From positions 558,001 to 622,000 of the forward strand of contig NZ_CP046582.1 of NCBI RefSeq assembly GCF_018141005.1: a DNA stretch of 64,000 nt, read 5' to 3'. This document shows positions 53,974-63,727 of the stretch, piece after piece (the stretch's first letter is position 1; the number at the start of each line of letters is the position of its first letter). A program made the translations under genes and the position numbers. Origin of the DNA: Erwinia sp. E602. GTDB lineage: Bacteria > Pseudomonadota > Gammaproteobacteria > Enterobacterales > Enterobacteriaceae. Under the pieces are notes generated by a model, which was given only the letters and a program-made list of their open reading frames with translations, was not told the origin of the DNA and did not search any database.

Positions 53974-56265
53974 TTACGGCAGCGGCTCTACCTGCAGGCT
54001 CACCAGGCCGATGCCCAGCCTGCGGGCGGTAAACCCGTCAGTCAGTCCTTCGCTGGATTCCACCGGCTCCGGCGGCACCAGGCTTATCACGCGTGCGCCG
54101 TCGGGGTTATCCACCTCCAGCTGCACGTTGCCCGCCTGTTCGCTGAAGGTCACCTGCTGCTGCCAGCCGCCGACCTGTACCGTTACCGGGCGCAGGGCGT
54201 TCGGGCCAATCGCGCGGGCGGTGAGGGTCAGGCGGAAGCGCGCGGGCAGCGGCTGCAGGTATTGCACCGTCACCTGCGGCTGCAGGTTGGCATCGGACCA
54301 GCGGCCCCACGGCTCAACGTATGACAGGCCACTCACCTTCTGCACCTCCTGCGGCAGCCCCGGCAGGTTAAACAGAATGCGGTCTGCGCGGTATTTCAGG
54401 TCGGCGTCGCTGACGTTCAGGCGGGCAACCGCCTGCTGCCAGCTGTTTTCATCAGCCTCAGTGTCCGGGAAGCTGATTTTACCCTTGCTGCTGCCGGGCT
54501 GTACTTCACTTATCAGCGGCGGCGCGTTCAGCGTGCCGCTGGCGATGCACAGATTATTGTTGAGCATCTTCGACTCATCCCACACGCTGCCGATTTTGTA
54601 GCAGCGGTCGATCCAGACAAAGCGCTCACCGGCGGCAAATTTTGCCAGCTGCTGCTTCAGCGGCGTGGCCAGATACGCATCCAGCTTCGGTTCGATGCGT
54701 CCGTCCTGAACCGACAGCAGCAGCGGCAGCGTAAAGTGGGTGCCGGAGAAGCTGAAGCTGTTTTTCACCGTATCAACGCTGTAGTCGCTAATGGTTTTCG
54801 GGAAGTTCCACAGCGCGATGACGTCCGGCTTCCACTCGTTAATCTTCTCTTTGATATCCAGGAAGGTGGTGGAAAGCGAGGTGGACGACAGGCTGCTGCG
54901 CCCGAGGCCGATAAAGTTATCGCCGCCCATCGCGTCCAGTACCGTGGCCCCGTTATCCAGCGTGCTGCGCTTCATGGTCAGCACATCGCTGCGCACGCTG
55001 TCGCCGCGCAGCATAAAGAACAGATCGGAACGCGGGTGCTGGTTCAGGTACTTAAAGGCGGTGTTGTTCATCGCCAGATGGTCAGAGCTGACCACGATAA
55101 TGGTGTTCTTAAAGTACGGCGTGGCGCGAATGCGCTCAATCAGCCGGGCAATATGCTCCTGGCCGCAGGCCACGGCGGCAAAGGATTTGTTCTCTTTGCC
55201 CTCGAACGGATAAGACCTGCGCTGGCAGCTGCGCGAGATAAACCCGTCCGGATGATGCGTATCAACGGTCAGCGTAAACAGTGAGAACGGCTGGTTGGTT
55301 TTCGCCAGTTCCAGGTACTTATCAAACACCAGATCCAGCACCGTGTCGTCATACCAGCCCCAGTCGTTACGGTATTTCGGGTCCTTCACCACGCTTTTCA
55401 GCTCGTTAAAGCCGTACAGATGGTCGAAACCGTGCGACGAGAGGAACAGATCTTTACCGGCAAAGCTCAGGCTGGCCCCCTGATAAAACCAGTTCTGATA
55501 ACCCGCAGCCTTGAGGATATCGCCCAGGCAGACGTTTTGCGGATAAAACGTGGAGAGTGAGCTGGAGGCGTTGCCGTCAAAGGGGGCGAACAGCGGGATG
55601 CCGCACTGTGAGGCGACCATGCCGGCGATGGTGTATTCGGTGCCGGGCAGCTGTTCGGTGTGGCTGAAATCGACCGCTTCGGCACGGATGCTGTTCAGCT
55701 CCGGTGCCAGTCCGGGAAACGCCTGCTCATCAAAATAGGTGCGCTCCAGGCTCTCCGCGTAGATCCACACCAGGTTGGGCCGGTCGCCGGAGAGGTTCTT
55801 CGACGGTACCTGATAGTGGCTGGAAAAATCCGAATCGGCGCGCGCCAGTTGCGACTTCACCAGCGCGGTGGTCTGGTGCCAGGCGGGGGTCGCTGCAACT
55901 GAAGCGATCGCCAGCAGCAGCGCCAGCAGGCTCCAGCGCCGACGGTAAGGGGTATGCCTGCGCAACCGCAGCACCCACGCCAGCAGGGCAACGATCGCCA
56001 CCAGCCCGGCTACCAGCCCGGCGGCGGGCAGCAGATACTTTTGCATTCCGGCACCGCTCAGGCTGTTGGTCAGGGTATAGAGTACCGCATCGTTAATCCC
56101 GTCACCGGTGAAGTAATTACTGGCCAACAGCGTGGCGTTGAGGATCAGGCTGGTCCCCAGCAGGATCAGCAGCAGCGTAAACCACAGCCGGTGGCGTCCG
56201 GCTTTCCACGAATAGAGCGCCGCCGAGGCGGCAAACAGTAGCAGCGATAAGGTGGCAGAAATCAT
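53974..56265 (-). CDS. opgB: Phosphoglycerol transferase I
   Basis: OpgB adds phosphoglycerol from phosphatidylglycerol to osmoregulated periplasmic glucans, acting at the periplasmic face of the inner membrane. I chose the start at 56265 (MISATLSLLLFAASAAL), giving 763 residues like E. coli OpgB; the open frame runs back to 56457 without homology. There are four N-terminal membrane helices (about 1-160) followed by an alkaline-phosphatase-like catalytic domain with LERTYFDEQAFPGL, QLPGTEYTIAGMVASQCG and VVSSDHLAMNNTA. It is a single-gene unit. Confidence 0.95.
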   Translation of the reverse strand: MISATLSLLLFAASAALYSWKAGRHRLWFTLLLILLGTSLILNATLLASNYFTGDGINDAVLYTLTNSLSGAGMQKYLLPAAGLVAGLVAIVALLAWVLRLRRHTPYRRRWSLLALLLAIASVAATPAWHQTTALVKSQLARADSDFSSHYQVPSKNLSGDRPNLVWIYAESLERTYFDEQAFPGLAPELNSIRAEAVDFSHTEQLPGTEYTIAGMVASQCGIPLFAPFDGNASSSLSTFYPQNVCLGDILKAAGYQNWFYQGASLSFAGKDLFLSSHGFDHLYGFNELKSVVKDPKYRNDWGWYDDTVLDLVFDKYLELAKTNQPFSLFTLTVDTHHPDGFISRSCQRRSYPFEGKENKSFAAVACGQEHIARLIERIRATPYFKNTIIVVSSDHLAMNNTAFKYLNQHPRSDLFFMLRGDSVRSDVLTMKRSTLDNGATVLDAMGGDNFIGLGRSSLSSTSLSTTFLDIKEKINEWKPDVIALWNFPKTISDYSVDTVKNSFSFSGTHFTLPLLLSVQDGRIEPKLDAYLATPLKQQLAKFAAGERFVWIDRCYKIGSVWDESKMLNNNLCIASGTLNAPPLISEVQPGSSKGKISFPDTEADENSWQQAVARLNVSDADLKYRADRILFNLPGLPQEVQKVSGLSYVEPWGRWSDANLQPQVTVQYLQPLPARFRLTLTARAIGPNALRPVTVQVGGWQQQVTFSEQAGNVQLEVDNPDGARVISLVPPEPVESSEGLTDGFTARRLGIGLVSLQVEPLP

Positions 56266-56831
56266 TAAATCGGTCTTCCCCTGGTGTGACGCAGTCCCTG
56301 TCATGCAGAGGCGAAGCGTAAAAAATGCACACTGAAATATTTTGTAATAGGACGGATTATCCCCGCCTGGCCGCCTGGCGAACAGTGAAAAAAGGCGATG
56401 GTTACTGATGGTAACGGGTTTGTTTAACGTTTGTTTAACTTCACCAGCAGAGCACATCGCGTGGTCAAATTAACCGATTACGCCCCGGCTGGGGAGACGC
56501 TGCGCCACAGAGTTGCAGAAGTGTTAAGCAGGCCATATTTCTGCTTCGGAATCGGCGACAAAAGTCGTCAGCCACATCGCACAGCCCGCGCTAACGTCCC
56601 GGAGCGACGGGCCCATCTGATAGTGAAGCCCGTAATCCAGCCGGCAGACGCTGCGGGATGTGCACGGTGCAGAAGTGTTATCCGGTGCAAGTTTTTGCGC
56701 TTAACCCCTCAGCAATCTGTGCTGCCCGCACGTATTGCCGTTCATGATGACAAAATGAGCGTTTAAGTGTGCTCTCCACTCTGAATGATCACGAGCGCAG
56801 TATCAGGGTAATCCGTCACGGAGGGATGGCT
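56266..56831. other. Divergent gap between opgB and the first porin
   Basis: 566 bases with no gene I can support. Frames extending both flanking genes lack homology. The region near 56320-56440 is AT-rich and should include the opgB promoter. Confidence 0.5.
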
Positions 56832-57980
56832 ATGTATACTGCGCGCAGAGACTGTCTGATCGTTTTTTCCCTGGGGCTGCTGCTGTTATCCCGCCCCGTC
56901 GCGGCTGAAGTTACTCTGAAAGAAGGCAAACGCAGCGGTGAGCAGGGGCTGAGCCGCATCCATGTGGCGGCGGGGGCCAGCATCCGTGCCGTGGTGATTG
57001 ACGTGATGGGCAGCAGCGATCGCGGTTCATACCAGCGCAATCTGTATGACGGCAGCTCGCGCTATATGCTGCGGCTTAATTACAATCTTGATGAGGATCT
57101 GTCGCTGGTTAACCTGTATGAAAACAGCATGGATATCCCGAAAATCGTCGGCTGGAAGGGCCACTACGCCAGCGGTGCCCGCAACACCGTCCGCCGCCAG
57201 ATGTACAGCGGGCTACGCAGCGAGCGCTGGGGCGAGCTGACCTGGGGGCAGCGCAACAGCGTCTATTACGAAACCATCAGCGCTAAAACAGATATCTGGG
57301 GTAACGACCTGCACGCTGAACCGGCCACGCTGGGCGCCGGTTTCAGCATCGACGGATCCTGGGGAACGCGCAACACCCTGATGTACGTCAGGCCGTTCGG
57401 GCCGGCCACCCTGTATGCCAGCTATATGAGCAGCGCGCACGAACGGCTGTTACGCCACGGCCTGCGCTTTAAGCGTCATAACGGCGCGGGGCTGGCGGTT
57501 GACTATCGGGTCACCCCCGACCTGACGCTGGCCGTGGCGGGGGTGATGACCCGCGACTCGCTGCGCAATGATGACCACAGCGACGCGCGGCGGGTGAATC
57601 AGCAGCTGCTGGGCAGCGCCGTAAGCTGGAAGCCGGGGCTGTGGACGGTGGCGGTCAGTGGCGGCTGGTATCACCATTTCGTTGCGCTGGCGCGTCAGCC
57701 TGCAGATCGCTACTTTGCGCACAATGCCTGGGGGGCGAGTTATTTTGTCGGGCGCGACTTCCCGGTGCAGATGCCGGTACTGAAATCCGTTATGCCGATC
57801 TGGTTTGGCGATCGGCTGCGCGCCGGGCATGGGCCGCAGCGGCGCTTTATACGTGAGAACGGCCTCGGCGTGGTCTTCTATTTAAAAAAAGGTTTTCGCA
57901 TTGATTATCAGCACGTTTTTCGTTCAGGCAACGATCGTATGGGCGACATCAACTTTATGCGTCTGCGTTATGATTTCTGA
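56832..57980 (+). CDS. Outer-membrane porin (first of two tandem paralogues)
   Basis: I chose the ATG at 56832, with GGAGGG at best spacing (ATG 56826 is too close). The 382-residue product has a signal peptide (MYTARRDCLIVFSLGLLLLS, cleavage near VAA-EV) and a beta-barrel pattern of alternating strands, and ends RLRYDF, with the C-terminal Phe recognised by the BAM complex. The next gene is a paralogue that shares GxLTxGQxNSVYY and the last residues. Barrel with a small-solute or sugar-acid role is inferred. Its regulation is unclear. Confidence 0.85.
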   Translation: MYTARRDCLIVFSLGLLLLSRPVAAEVTLKEGKRSGEQGLSRIHVAAGASIRAVVIDVMGSSDRGSYQRNLYDGSSRYMLRLNYNLDEDLSLVNLYENSMDIPKIVGWKGHYASGARNTVRRQMYSGLRSERWGELTWGQRNSVYYETISAKTDIWGNDLHAEPATLGAGFSIDGSWGTRNTLMYVRPFGPATLYASYMSSAHERLLRHGLRFKRHNGAGLAVDYRVTPDLTLAVAGVMTRDSLRNDDHSDARRVNQQLLGSAVSWKPGLWTVAVSGGWYHHFVALARQPADRYFAHNAWGASYFVGRDFPVQMPVLKSVMPIWFGDRLRAGHGPQRRFIRENGLGVVFYLKKGFRIDYQHVFRSGNDRMGDINFMRLRYDF

Positions 57981-58188
57981 GTGCGCTTATTTACTTTCGT
58001 TTAGGTTGGCTAGAGTAAATAAGCACGAAATGATTAAATCGATTAAAAAATAAATATTTTGAAATATTAATTTAAGAAATTCACATCGTGAAAGCACAGA
58101 ATAGTAATTTTTGCTAATTTCTTATCTTACAGATCGCGGTATTATTTTCGCGCAACAATTCTTAAAAAATAATAAGGGATAGAAATAA

Positions 58189-59340
58189 ATGTTAACTAAA
58201 ATGCGCATTTTAACTCAGGCCATTGGCCTGGGACTGGTGGTGGGCAGTGCATCGTTTGCCGCTAACGCAGAGATTACCGTACTGAAACAGGATCCGCAGG
58301 CGGGTAACCCGCTGAGCCGCCTGAACTTTACCGTGGGCGGCAGCATTCGTCCGCAGTTCAATAACATCACCGGCCCGGACGGCAGCAATGCCTATAAGCG
58401 TAACGGCTTTGACGGCGGTACCCGTTTCCGTTTCGCGGCAGATTACTACCTGTTCGATGACATCAGCTGGATAAGCTATTACGAGCTGGGTGTGAATATC
58501 CCGGCGGTGTTTGACTGGGACAGTCACCACGCAAAAGGCGCGCATGACACCACCCGTCGTATGCTCTATACCGGCCTGAAGAGTGACACCTGGGGTACGC
58601 TGACCTTCGGCCAGCAGAACAGCGTCTACTACGATGTGGTCGGTGCGAAGACCGATATCTGGGACTACGATATGGTCGGCCAGGCGCCGGGTAACGGCAT
58701 CAACGGTGATTACGACGGCTCATACCGTTCACGTAAGATGCTGAAGTACAAAAGCAGCTACGGCAACACCGACTTCTACGCCTCTTACCTGTTTGCCGAC
58801 AGCGAATACCTGCCGGGCAACGGCCTGCGCTACAAGCGCCAGGGCGGCGGCTCGCTGGGCGTGGATACCCATATCACCAAAGACCTGACGTGGGGCACCG
58901 CGTGGAACTATACCCGCGCCGAAATGCGTAACCCGGGCAACGGCGACAGCGAGTCCTGGGACCAGAATATCTTCGGTACCGCGCTGACCTGGAAACCGGA
59001 TAACTGGACCTTCAGCTTCGGCGGCGGTTACTACAACAACTTCCTGACCACCAAAAAAGCTAACGTGCATGACTACTTCGCCGGTGATGCCTGGGGTATC
59101 GAATACCTGGCGGGTTACACCGTACCGGTGGATCAGTATGGTCTGAAGTCGGTGATGCCGTATGTGATGGGTGACCGTCTGCAGTACGTCTCCGGCCGTG
59201 ACTACCAGCGCATCGACAACGGCCTGGGCGTGACCTTCAAGCTGGACTACGGTTTCCGTGTTGACTACGAACACGTATTTACCTCCAGCACCGACAAACT
59301 GGGTGATATGAACCTGGTGCGTCTGCGTTACGACTTCTAA
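58189..59340 (+). CDS. Outer-membrane porin (second paralogue)
   Basis: The 383-residue product has a signal peptide (MLTKMRILTQAIGLGLVVGS, cleavage near ANA-EI) and a beta-barrel with the C-terminal motif RLRYDF. It is clearly related to the first porin (for example TFGQQNSVYY against TWGQRNSVYY) but has its own AT-rich 208-bp upstream region and a good AAGGGATAG site, so it is probably transcribed separately. Compared with the first copy it has more regular, abundant-protein codon use. Substrate is unknown. A hairpin without T-tract (59353-59370) follows. Confidence 0.88.
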   Translation: MLTKMRILTQAIGLGLVVGSASFAANAEITVLKQDPQAGNPLSRLNFTVGGSIRPQFNNITGPDGSNAYKRNGFDGGTRFRFAADYYLFDDISWISYYELGVNIPAVFDWDSHHAKGAHDTTRRMLYTGLKSDTWGTLTFGQQNSVYYDVVGAKTDIWDYDMVGQAPGNGINGDYDGSYRSRKMLKYKSSYGNTDFYASYLFADSEYLPGNGLRYKRQGGGSLGVDTHITKDLTWGTAWNYTRAEMRNPGNGDSESWDQNIFGTALTWKPDNWTFSFGGGYYNNFLTTKKANVHDYFAGDAWGIEYLAGYTVPVDQYGLKSVMPYVMGDRLQYVSGRDYQRIDNGLGVTFKLDYGFRVDYEHVFTSSTDKLGDMNLVRLRYDF

Positions 59341-59516
59341 GCGTAACCTGCTCCCCGGCGTTCGCCGGGGACTTCCTGCGGTAGCACGCCGCCACCCCAG
59401 GCTGCCTTCTCTCCGTTATCCTCACCGTCACGCTCACCACCACGTTGACCACTGCGTTCAGCACCCCCTGACTTTTGTGGCCCTGGCGCCGTCTCAGCGG
59501 CGGTACGGTCCGAGCA

Positions 59517-59906
59517 TTACAGCTCGCCGGTCAGATACTGCGCCACGCCGTTGCCGAAGCTCCAGTCACCTTTCTCATTGGTGATAAAGGTGATCATCAC
59601 GTCGGAGGGCAGAATACCGCAGCTCTCTTTAAACTCACGGCACAGCTCAGCCATAAAGAACTGTTTCTGCTCGCTGCTGCGCGGGCTGGTAAACACCCGC
59701 ACCATTACCAGGTTATCGGTGCGCTGTAAGCCGAGGCCGGTATCCTCAAACACCATCTGATAAGCCTTGTTTTCCTGAACAATCTGATAACGATCGCGCT
59801 CAGGCACCTTAAAGGCGGCCAGCACGGCACGGTGCGCGGCGTCCAGCAGCGTTTTCAGTTCAGACTCGGAACGGCCCTGGATCACATCAAATTGCAGTAA
59901 CGGCAT
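59517..59906 (-). CDS. Tautomerase-family protein (tautomerase_2)
   Basis: I chose the ATG at 59906, which gives Pro as residue 2, the catalytic base of the superfamily after Met removal (MPLLQFDVIQGRSESELKTLL). The frame is open to 60005 but not conserved. The 129-residue product has the two-repeat tautomerase layout with the conserved MVRVFTSPRSSEQKQFFM segment (about 75-92). The reaction, a keto-enol type isomerisation or dehalogenation, cannot be specified. It is divergent from a LysR regulator that probably controls it. Confidence 0.88.
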   Translation of the reverse strand: MPLLQFDVIQGRSESELKTLLDAAHRAVLAAFKVPERDRYQIVQENKAYQMVFEDTGLGLQRTDNLVMVRVFTSPRSSEQKQFFMAELCREFKESCGILPSDVMITFITNEKGDWSFGNGVAQYLTGEL

Positions 59907-60069
59907 AGATACCTCGACATTGTCTTGTTTGCTGGATTTATGCGGCCAGTGAACAGCGGGTCTGCTGGTAGCACCCTGCTGTATCTGCCCGTCTCTGATG
60001 CACAACTTACCCCCTTATTTCGTCGGGAAAAACCGCTATACTTGAAATGATTATTTACTATAGTGAACA

Positions 60070-61089
60070 ATGCTGATGAGAGAGCTAAAAACCGACGCGC
60101 TGTGGAATCACCTGCACTGGCTGACGGTGCTGGCCGAGCAGGGCAGTTTTACCGCCGCCGCCGACCGTCTGGAGGTGAGCAAAGCCGCGATGTCGCAGAA
60201 GATCAAAGAGCTGGAGCAGCTGGCCGGCGTGCCGCTGGTCACGCGTACCACCCGCAGCGTGCGGCTGACCAGCGCCGGCGAAAAGCTGGTGGAGGATCTG
60301 CGTGAACCCTTTGCCCGCATTGAACAGAGCTTCTTCAGCGTGCGTGACTCGGCCGGTCCGCTGCGTGGCCTGGTGCGGGTCACCGCGCCGGTCGCCTTTG
60401 CCCGCCAGCAGCTGGTGCCGCACATCACCGCGTTTCTGCGCCAGCATCCGCAGGTGCGTGTGCAGCTGGAGGTGTCAGACCGGATTATCTCGCTGGCCAG
60501 CGAGGGCTTCGATCTGGCCATCCGCCACAGCAACACGCTGCCGGAAACCCACGTGGCGCTGCCGCTGTGCCGCACCCAGGCGCTGGTGGTGGCGTCCCCC
60601 GGCTATCTGGCCCACGCCGGCACGCCGGCGACCCCGGCATCGCTCGCCGACCACCAGTGCCTCTACTATCCGCGCGGCGTGGAGACCCCGCGCTGGAGTT
60701 TTGCCCCGCTGGACGGGGGCGAGCGGCAGTCGGTTAACGTCAGCGGGCCGTTTGCCACCAACAACAGCGAGTCGATCCGCGATGCCGCGCTGGCCGGGCT
60801 GGGCATCGCCCTGCTGCCGGACTTCAGCGCCCGCGCCGCGCTGCAGGAGGGCACGCTGGTGCAGCTGTTGCCGCAGTGGCACACCGTCGGAGCCTTTGCC
60901 GATATGCTCTATGTAGTGCGCCCGTGGTCCGCGCAGGTGCCGCGGGCGGTCAGCGGATTTATCCACTGGCTGCGCGAGGCGTTTGCCGATCGCCTGCCCG
61001 CCGGCCACGCGGGAGATCGGCCTGCTTCCGATCGTCACCCCCCGTCGACCGCCCGATCGCCTCACTCCGGCGATCGCCGTAACCATTGA
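60070..61089 (+). CDS. LysR-family regulator divergent from the tautomerase gene
   Basis: The 339-residue regulator has an N-terminal winged helix-turn-helix (about 8-65, HWLTVLAEQGSFTAAADRL) and a substrate-binding domain of the CrgA/AaeR type (LRGLVRVTAPVAFARQQLVP near 95-114). It overlaps a divergent promoter region with the tautomerase gene and is its likely regulator. Starts at 60070 or 60076 are both possible; neither has a ribosome site. The last about 30 residues (PAGHAGDRPASDRHPP...) are low-complexity, and its TGA is the first base block of a tandem repeat. Confidence 0.87.
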   Translation: MLMRELKTDALWNHLHWLTVLAEQGSFTAAADRLEVSKAAMSQKIKELEQLAGVPLVTRTTRSVRLTSAGEKLVEDLREPFARIEQSFFSVRDSAGPLRGLVRVTAPVAFARQQLVPHITAFLRQHPQVRVQLEVSDRIISLASEGFDLAIRHSNTLPETHVALPLCRTQALVVASPGYLAHAGTPATPASLADHQCLYYPRGVETPRWSFAPLDGGERQSVNVSGPFATNNSESIRDAALAGLGIALLPDFSARAALQEGTLVQLLPQWHTVGAFADMLYVVRPWSAQVPRAVSGFIHWLREAFADRLPAGHAGDRPASDRHPPSTARSPHSGDRRNH

Positions 61090-61190
61090 CCGCCGCACAC
61101 CGTTGACCACCGTACCCACTGACCGCTGCTCACCGTCGACCACCGTACCCACTGACCGCCGCACACCGTCGACCACCGCACCCACTGACC
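61087..61190. repeat. 33-bp tandem repeat after the LysR gene
   Basis: Three imperfect copies start at 61087, 61120 and 61153, with a partial fourth from 61186; each begins TGACCGC. The array starts at the TGA of the LysR gene. The rest of the 61090-61362 gap has no gene I can support. Confidence 0.9.
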
Positions 61191-61362
61191 TCAGTACTCC
61201 GGTGCCCTTCGTACTCGCTGACCGCCGCATGCGGCCGGCGGGTCTGTCCTGCTTTCGTGACGCGGCACGCAAAGCCACCCGATACCGGTAAAGTTTCTCC
61301 TCCTCCTGCCGACAACTGTGCTTAAACCCTGCCAGTGAACTTATTTATAACAAGGCCGTTAT

Positions 61363-62907
61363 ATGCACAGCCCTAAACCTGTTACACAACAGGAACATCC
61401 GCTCGACGACGATATCACGCTGATGACCACCACCGATGCCAGCAGCTACATCACCTACGCCAACAACGCGTTTATTGAGGTGAGCGGCTATGAACGCGAC
61501 GAGATCGACGGTCAGCCGCACAACCTGGTGCGCCACCCGGATATGCCAAAAGCCGCTTTTGCCGATATGTGGGCCACCCTGAACCAGGGGCTGCCGTGGA
61601 CCGGGCTGGTAAAAAACCGGCGTAAAAACGGTGACCACTACTGGGTGCGGGCCAACGTGGTGCCGGTGGTCCGTAACGGTGAGATTCAGGGGCATATGTC
61701 GGTGCGCACCAAACCGCAGGCGGAAGAGGTGCGGGCGGCTGAGCAGCTGTATCAGAAGATCAATCAGGGAAAAATGAAGGGCTGGCGGCTGCATAAGGGG
61801 CTGCTGCTGCGCAGCGGCTGGCTCAGCGGTCTGAGCATCCTGAAAACCCTGCCGCTGCGCTGGCGCATCCGCAGCGCGCTGCTGGCGCTGTGGCTGCCGC
61901 TGATCGCGGCTGCCGCCGCATCTGGCGCATCCGGCCTGGCGCTGGCCGGCTTTAGCGGCGTCTCGGCGCTGCTGCTGCTGCTGGGCAGCCTGTGGCTGGA
62001 GAGCCAGATCTCGCGCCCGCTGGAGTCGGTGTGCCGCCAGGCGCTGGACGTGGCGTCCGGTGCCCGGCCGCAGGTGGGCCATCTGAACCGGGTGGATGAG
62101 ATCGGCATGACCCTGCGCGCCGTCGGCCAGCTGGGGCTGATGTTCAGCTGGCTGATCAACGACGTGCGTGATCAGGTGGTCGACGTGCACCAGGCGAGTG
62201 ACGCGCTGGCGCGCGGCAATGACCAGATCAGCAGCCACACCGAGCAGACGGCGGCCAGCGTGCAGCAGACCGCCAGCACCATGAACCAGATGACCAGCAC
62301 CGTGCAGCGCAACGGCGAGAGCACCGAGCAGGCCAACCAGTTCTCGCGTACCGCCAGCAGTGCGGCGGCGAAGGGCGGCGAGGTGATGCAGGACGTGGTG
62401 GTGACCATGGACGAGATCGCCGAGAGCGCGCGGCAGATCGCCACCATCACCGGGCTGATCGACAGCATCGCGTTCCAGACGAATATCCTGGCGCTGAACG
62501 CGGCGGTGGAAGCCGCGCGGGCGGGCGAGCAGGGCAAGGGCTTTGCGGTGGTGGCCGGCGAGGTGCGTAACCTGGCGCAGCGCAGCGCCGGTGCCGCCAG
62601 CGAGATCCGCCAGCTGATTCAGGCCAGTAATCTCAAGGTGCAGTCCGGCGCCGGGCAGGTGCATGAAGCCGGCAAAGCCATCAGCGATATCGTTGAGAAG
62701 GTGCAGAACGTCACCGAACTGCTGCAGCAGATCAGCGTGGCTACCGCCGAGCAGAGCAGCGGCCTGAACGAGGTCGGCCAGGCCGTAGCGGCGCTGGATC
62801 GTCTGACCCATGATAACAGTGCGCTGGTCACGGAAGGGGCTCGCGCGGCACAGCGTATGAAGTACCAGGCGCAGCGGCTGGTGGAGGCGGTCAGCGTTTT
62901 CCGCTAA
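61363..62907 (+). CDS. aer: Aerotaxis receptor Aer
   Basis: Aer senses redox state through FAD in a PAS domain and signals through CheA/CheW. The 514-residue product has a PAS domain (about 20-120, with ASSYITYANNAFIEVSGYE and NLVRHPDMPKAAFADMW), a membrane hairpin region (about 165-210), a HAMP-like segment and the conserved methyl-accepting hairpin tip NILALNAAVEAARAGEQGKGF (near 372-392). It matches E. coli Aer over its length. A terminator follows. Identity is firm. Confidence 0.95.
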   Translation: MHSPKPVTQQEHPLDDDITLMTTTDASSYITYANNAFIEVSGYERDEIDGQPHNLVRHPDMPKAAFADMWATLNQGLPWTGLVKNRRKNGDHYWVRANVVPVVRNGEIQGHMSVRTKPQAEEVRAAEQLYQKINQGKMKGWRLHKGLLLRSGWLSGLSILKTLPLRWRIRSALLALWLPLIAAAAASGASGLALAGFSGVSALLLLLGSLWLESQISRPLESVCRQALDVASGARPQVGHLNRVDEIGMTLRAVGQLGLMFSWLINDVRDQVVDVHQASDALARGNDQISSHTEQTAASVQQTASTMNQMTSTVQRNGESTEQANQFSRTASSAAAKGGEVMQDVVVTMDEIAESARQIATITGLIDSIAFQTNILALNAAVEAARAGEQGKGFAVVAGEVRNLAQRSAGAASEIRQLIQASNLKVQSGAGQVHEAGKAISDIVEKVQNVTELLQQISVATAEQSSGLNEVGQAVAALDRLTHDNSALVTEGARAAQRMKYQAQRLVEAVSVFR

Positions 62908-62914
62908 CCCCCGG

Positions 62915-62937
62915 ACGGGCCAGCGATGGCCCGTTTT
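62915..62937 (+). terminator. aer terminator
   Basis: ACGGGCCA and TGGCCCGT pair around GCGA, followed by TTTT, just past the aer stop. Confidence 0.75.
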
Positions 62938-63065
62938 GCCGTTGTTGCAACACGATATTTGACTAAGCTCACAAATAAAATTTTTATTTCTTTTTGTTGT
63001 TTTGTGAAATAATAAATTCACCTATCCTGCAGGGCATTGACCGTTAACCTTGCCGGAGACGATTT

Positions 63066-63527
63066 ATGTCCGCCATTCCCAGTCTTGAAACCCTGCTTGA
63101 GCAGGAAGCCCACGTGCGCGTCAGCCAGTTCAGTTTTGATACCGCCTGGCAGATCGGCAGCCTGCTGCGCGAACGTGCCGCCCGCGAAAACCTGCCGGTA
63201 GCGATTGAAGTTTATGCCTTTGGTCAGGTGCTGTTCAGCACCTCGCTGAGCGGCTCCAGCGCAGAAAACCTCGAATGGATTGCCCGTAAGCGCAACACCG
63301 TGCTGCGCAACGCCCACGCCTCGCTGTATACCGGCGAGCTGAACAAGGCCAACGGCGTGGCGATGGAGCAGATGAGCTATATGGATCCGCAGCGCTACAC
63401 CGACTCCGGCGGCAGCTTCCCGCTGCTGCTGGCCGGCGGTGGCGTGATTGGCGCGGTTACCGTCAGCGGCCTGCCTTCCCATGAGGACCATGCGCTGGCG
63501 GTGTGGGCGATCCGGCAGGTCATGTAA
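63066..63527 (+). CDS. UPF0303 family heme-binding-domain protein
   Basis: The 153-residue product belongs to UPF0303/DUF336-type proteins (GlcG/HbpS fold): FDTAWQIGSLLRERAARENLPVAIEVYAFGQ (about 22-52) and GGSFPLLLAGGGVIGAVTVSGLP (about 119-141) are characteristic. A heme or cofactor role is suggested for relatives but is not shown here. GGAGACG precedes the ATG. The 194 bp between it and the next gene contains nothing I can name. Confidence 0.85.
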   Translation: MSAIPSLETLLEQEAHVRVSQFSFDTAWQIGSLLRERAARENLPVAIEVYAFGQVLFSTSLSGSSAENLEWIARKRNTVLRNAHASLYTGELNKANGVAMEQMSYMDPQRYTDSGGSFPLLLAGGGVIGAVTVSGLPSHEDHALAVWAIRQVM

Positions 63528-63727
63528 CGTCACGCCTCCTGGCCCCTCTGCACCCTCCGCCGACTGCGCCTGGCGCGTATTCGGCAGCTTCTGCCGCCGA
63601 TCGCTCTGAAAAAAGCAGCACCGGTTATCCGCATCGGCGATGATAAAGGGCAGGAGACGGGCGGCTGGGTGCTACCTCGCCGTTGCACCGCCCGGTTTTG
63701 TGCCCTGAATAACGGTTAAGGAGAGTT

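Noticed and set aside
56266..56457. N-terminal extension of OpgB
   Set aside because: The family starts at the first membrane helix (56265); the extension is unrelated.
59353..59370. Terminator after the second porin
   Set aside because: The 7-bp stem is perfect but lacks a T-tract on either strand, so it is only mentioned.
61345..63021. 558-codon ORF antisense to aer
   Set aside because: Aer is unambiguous on the plus strand; the antisense product is low-complexity and without a start-site signal.
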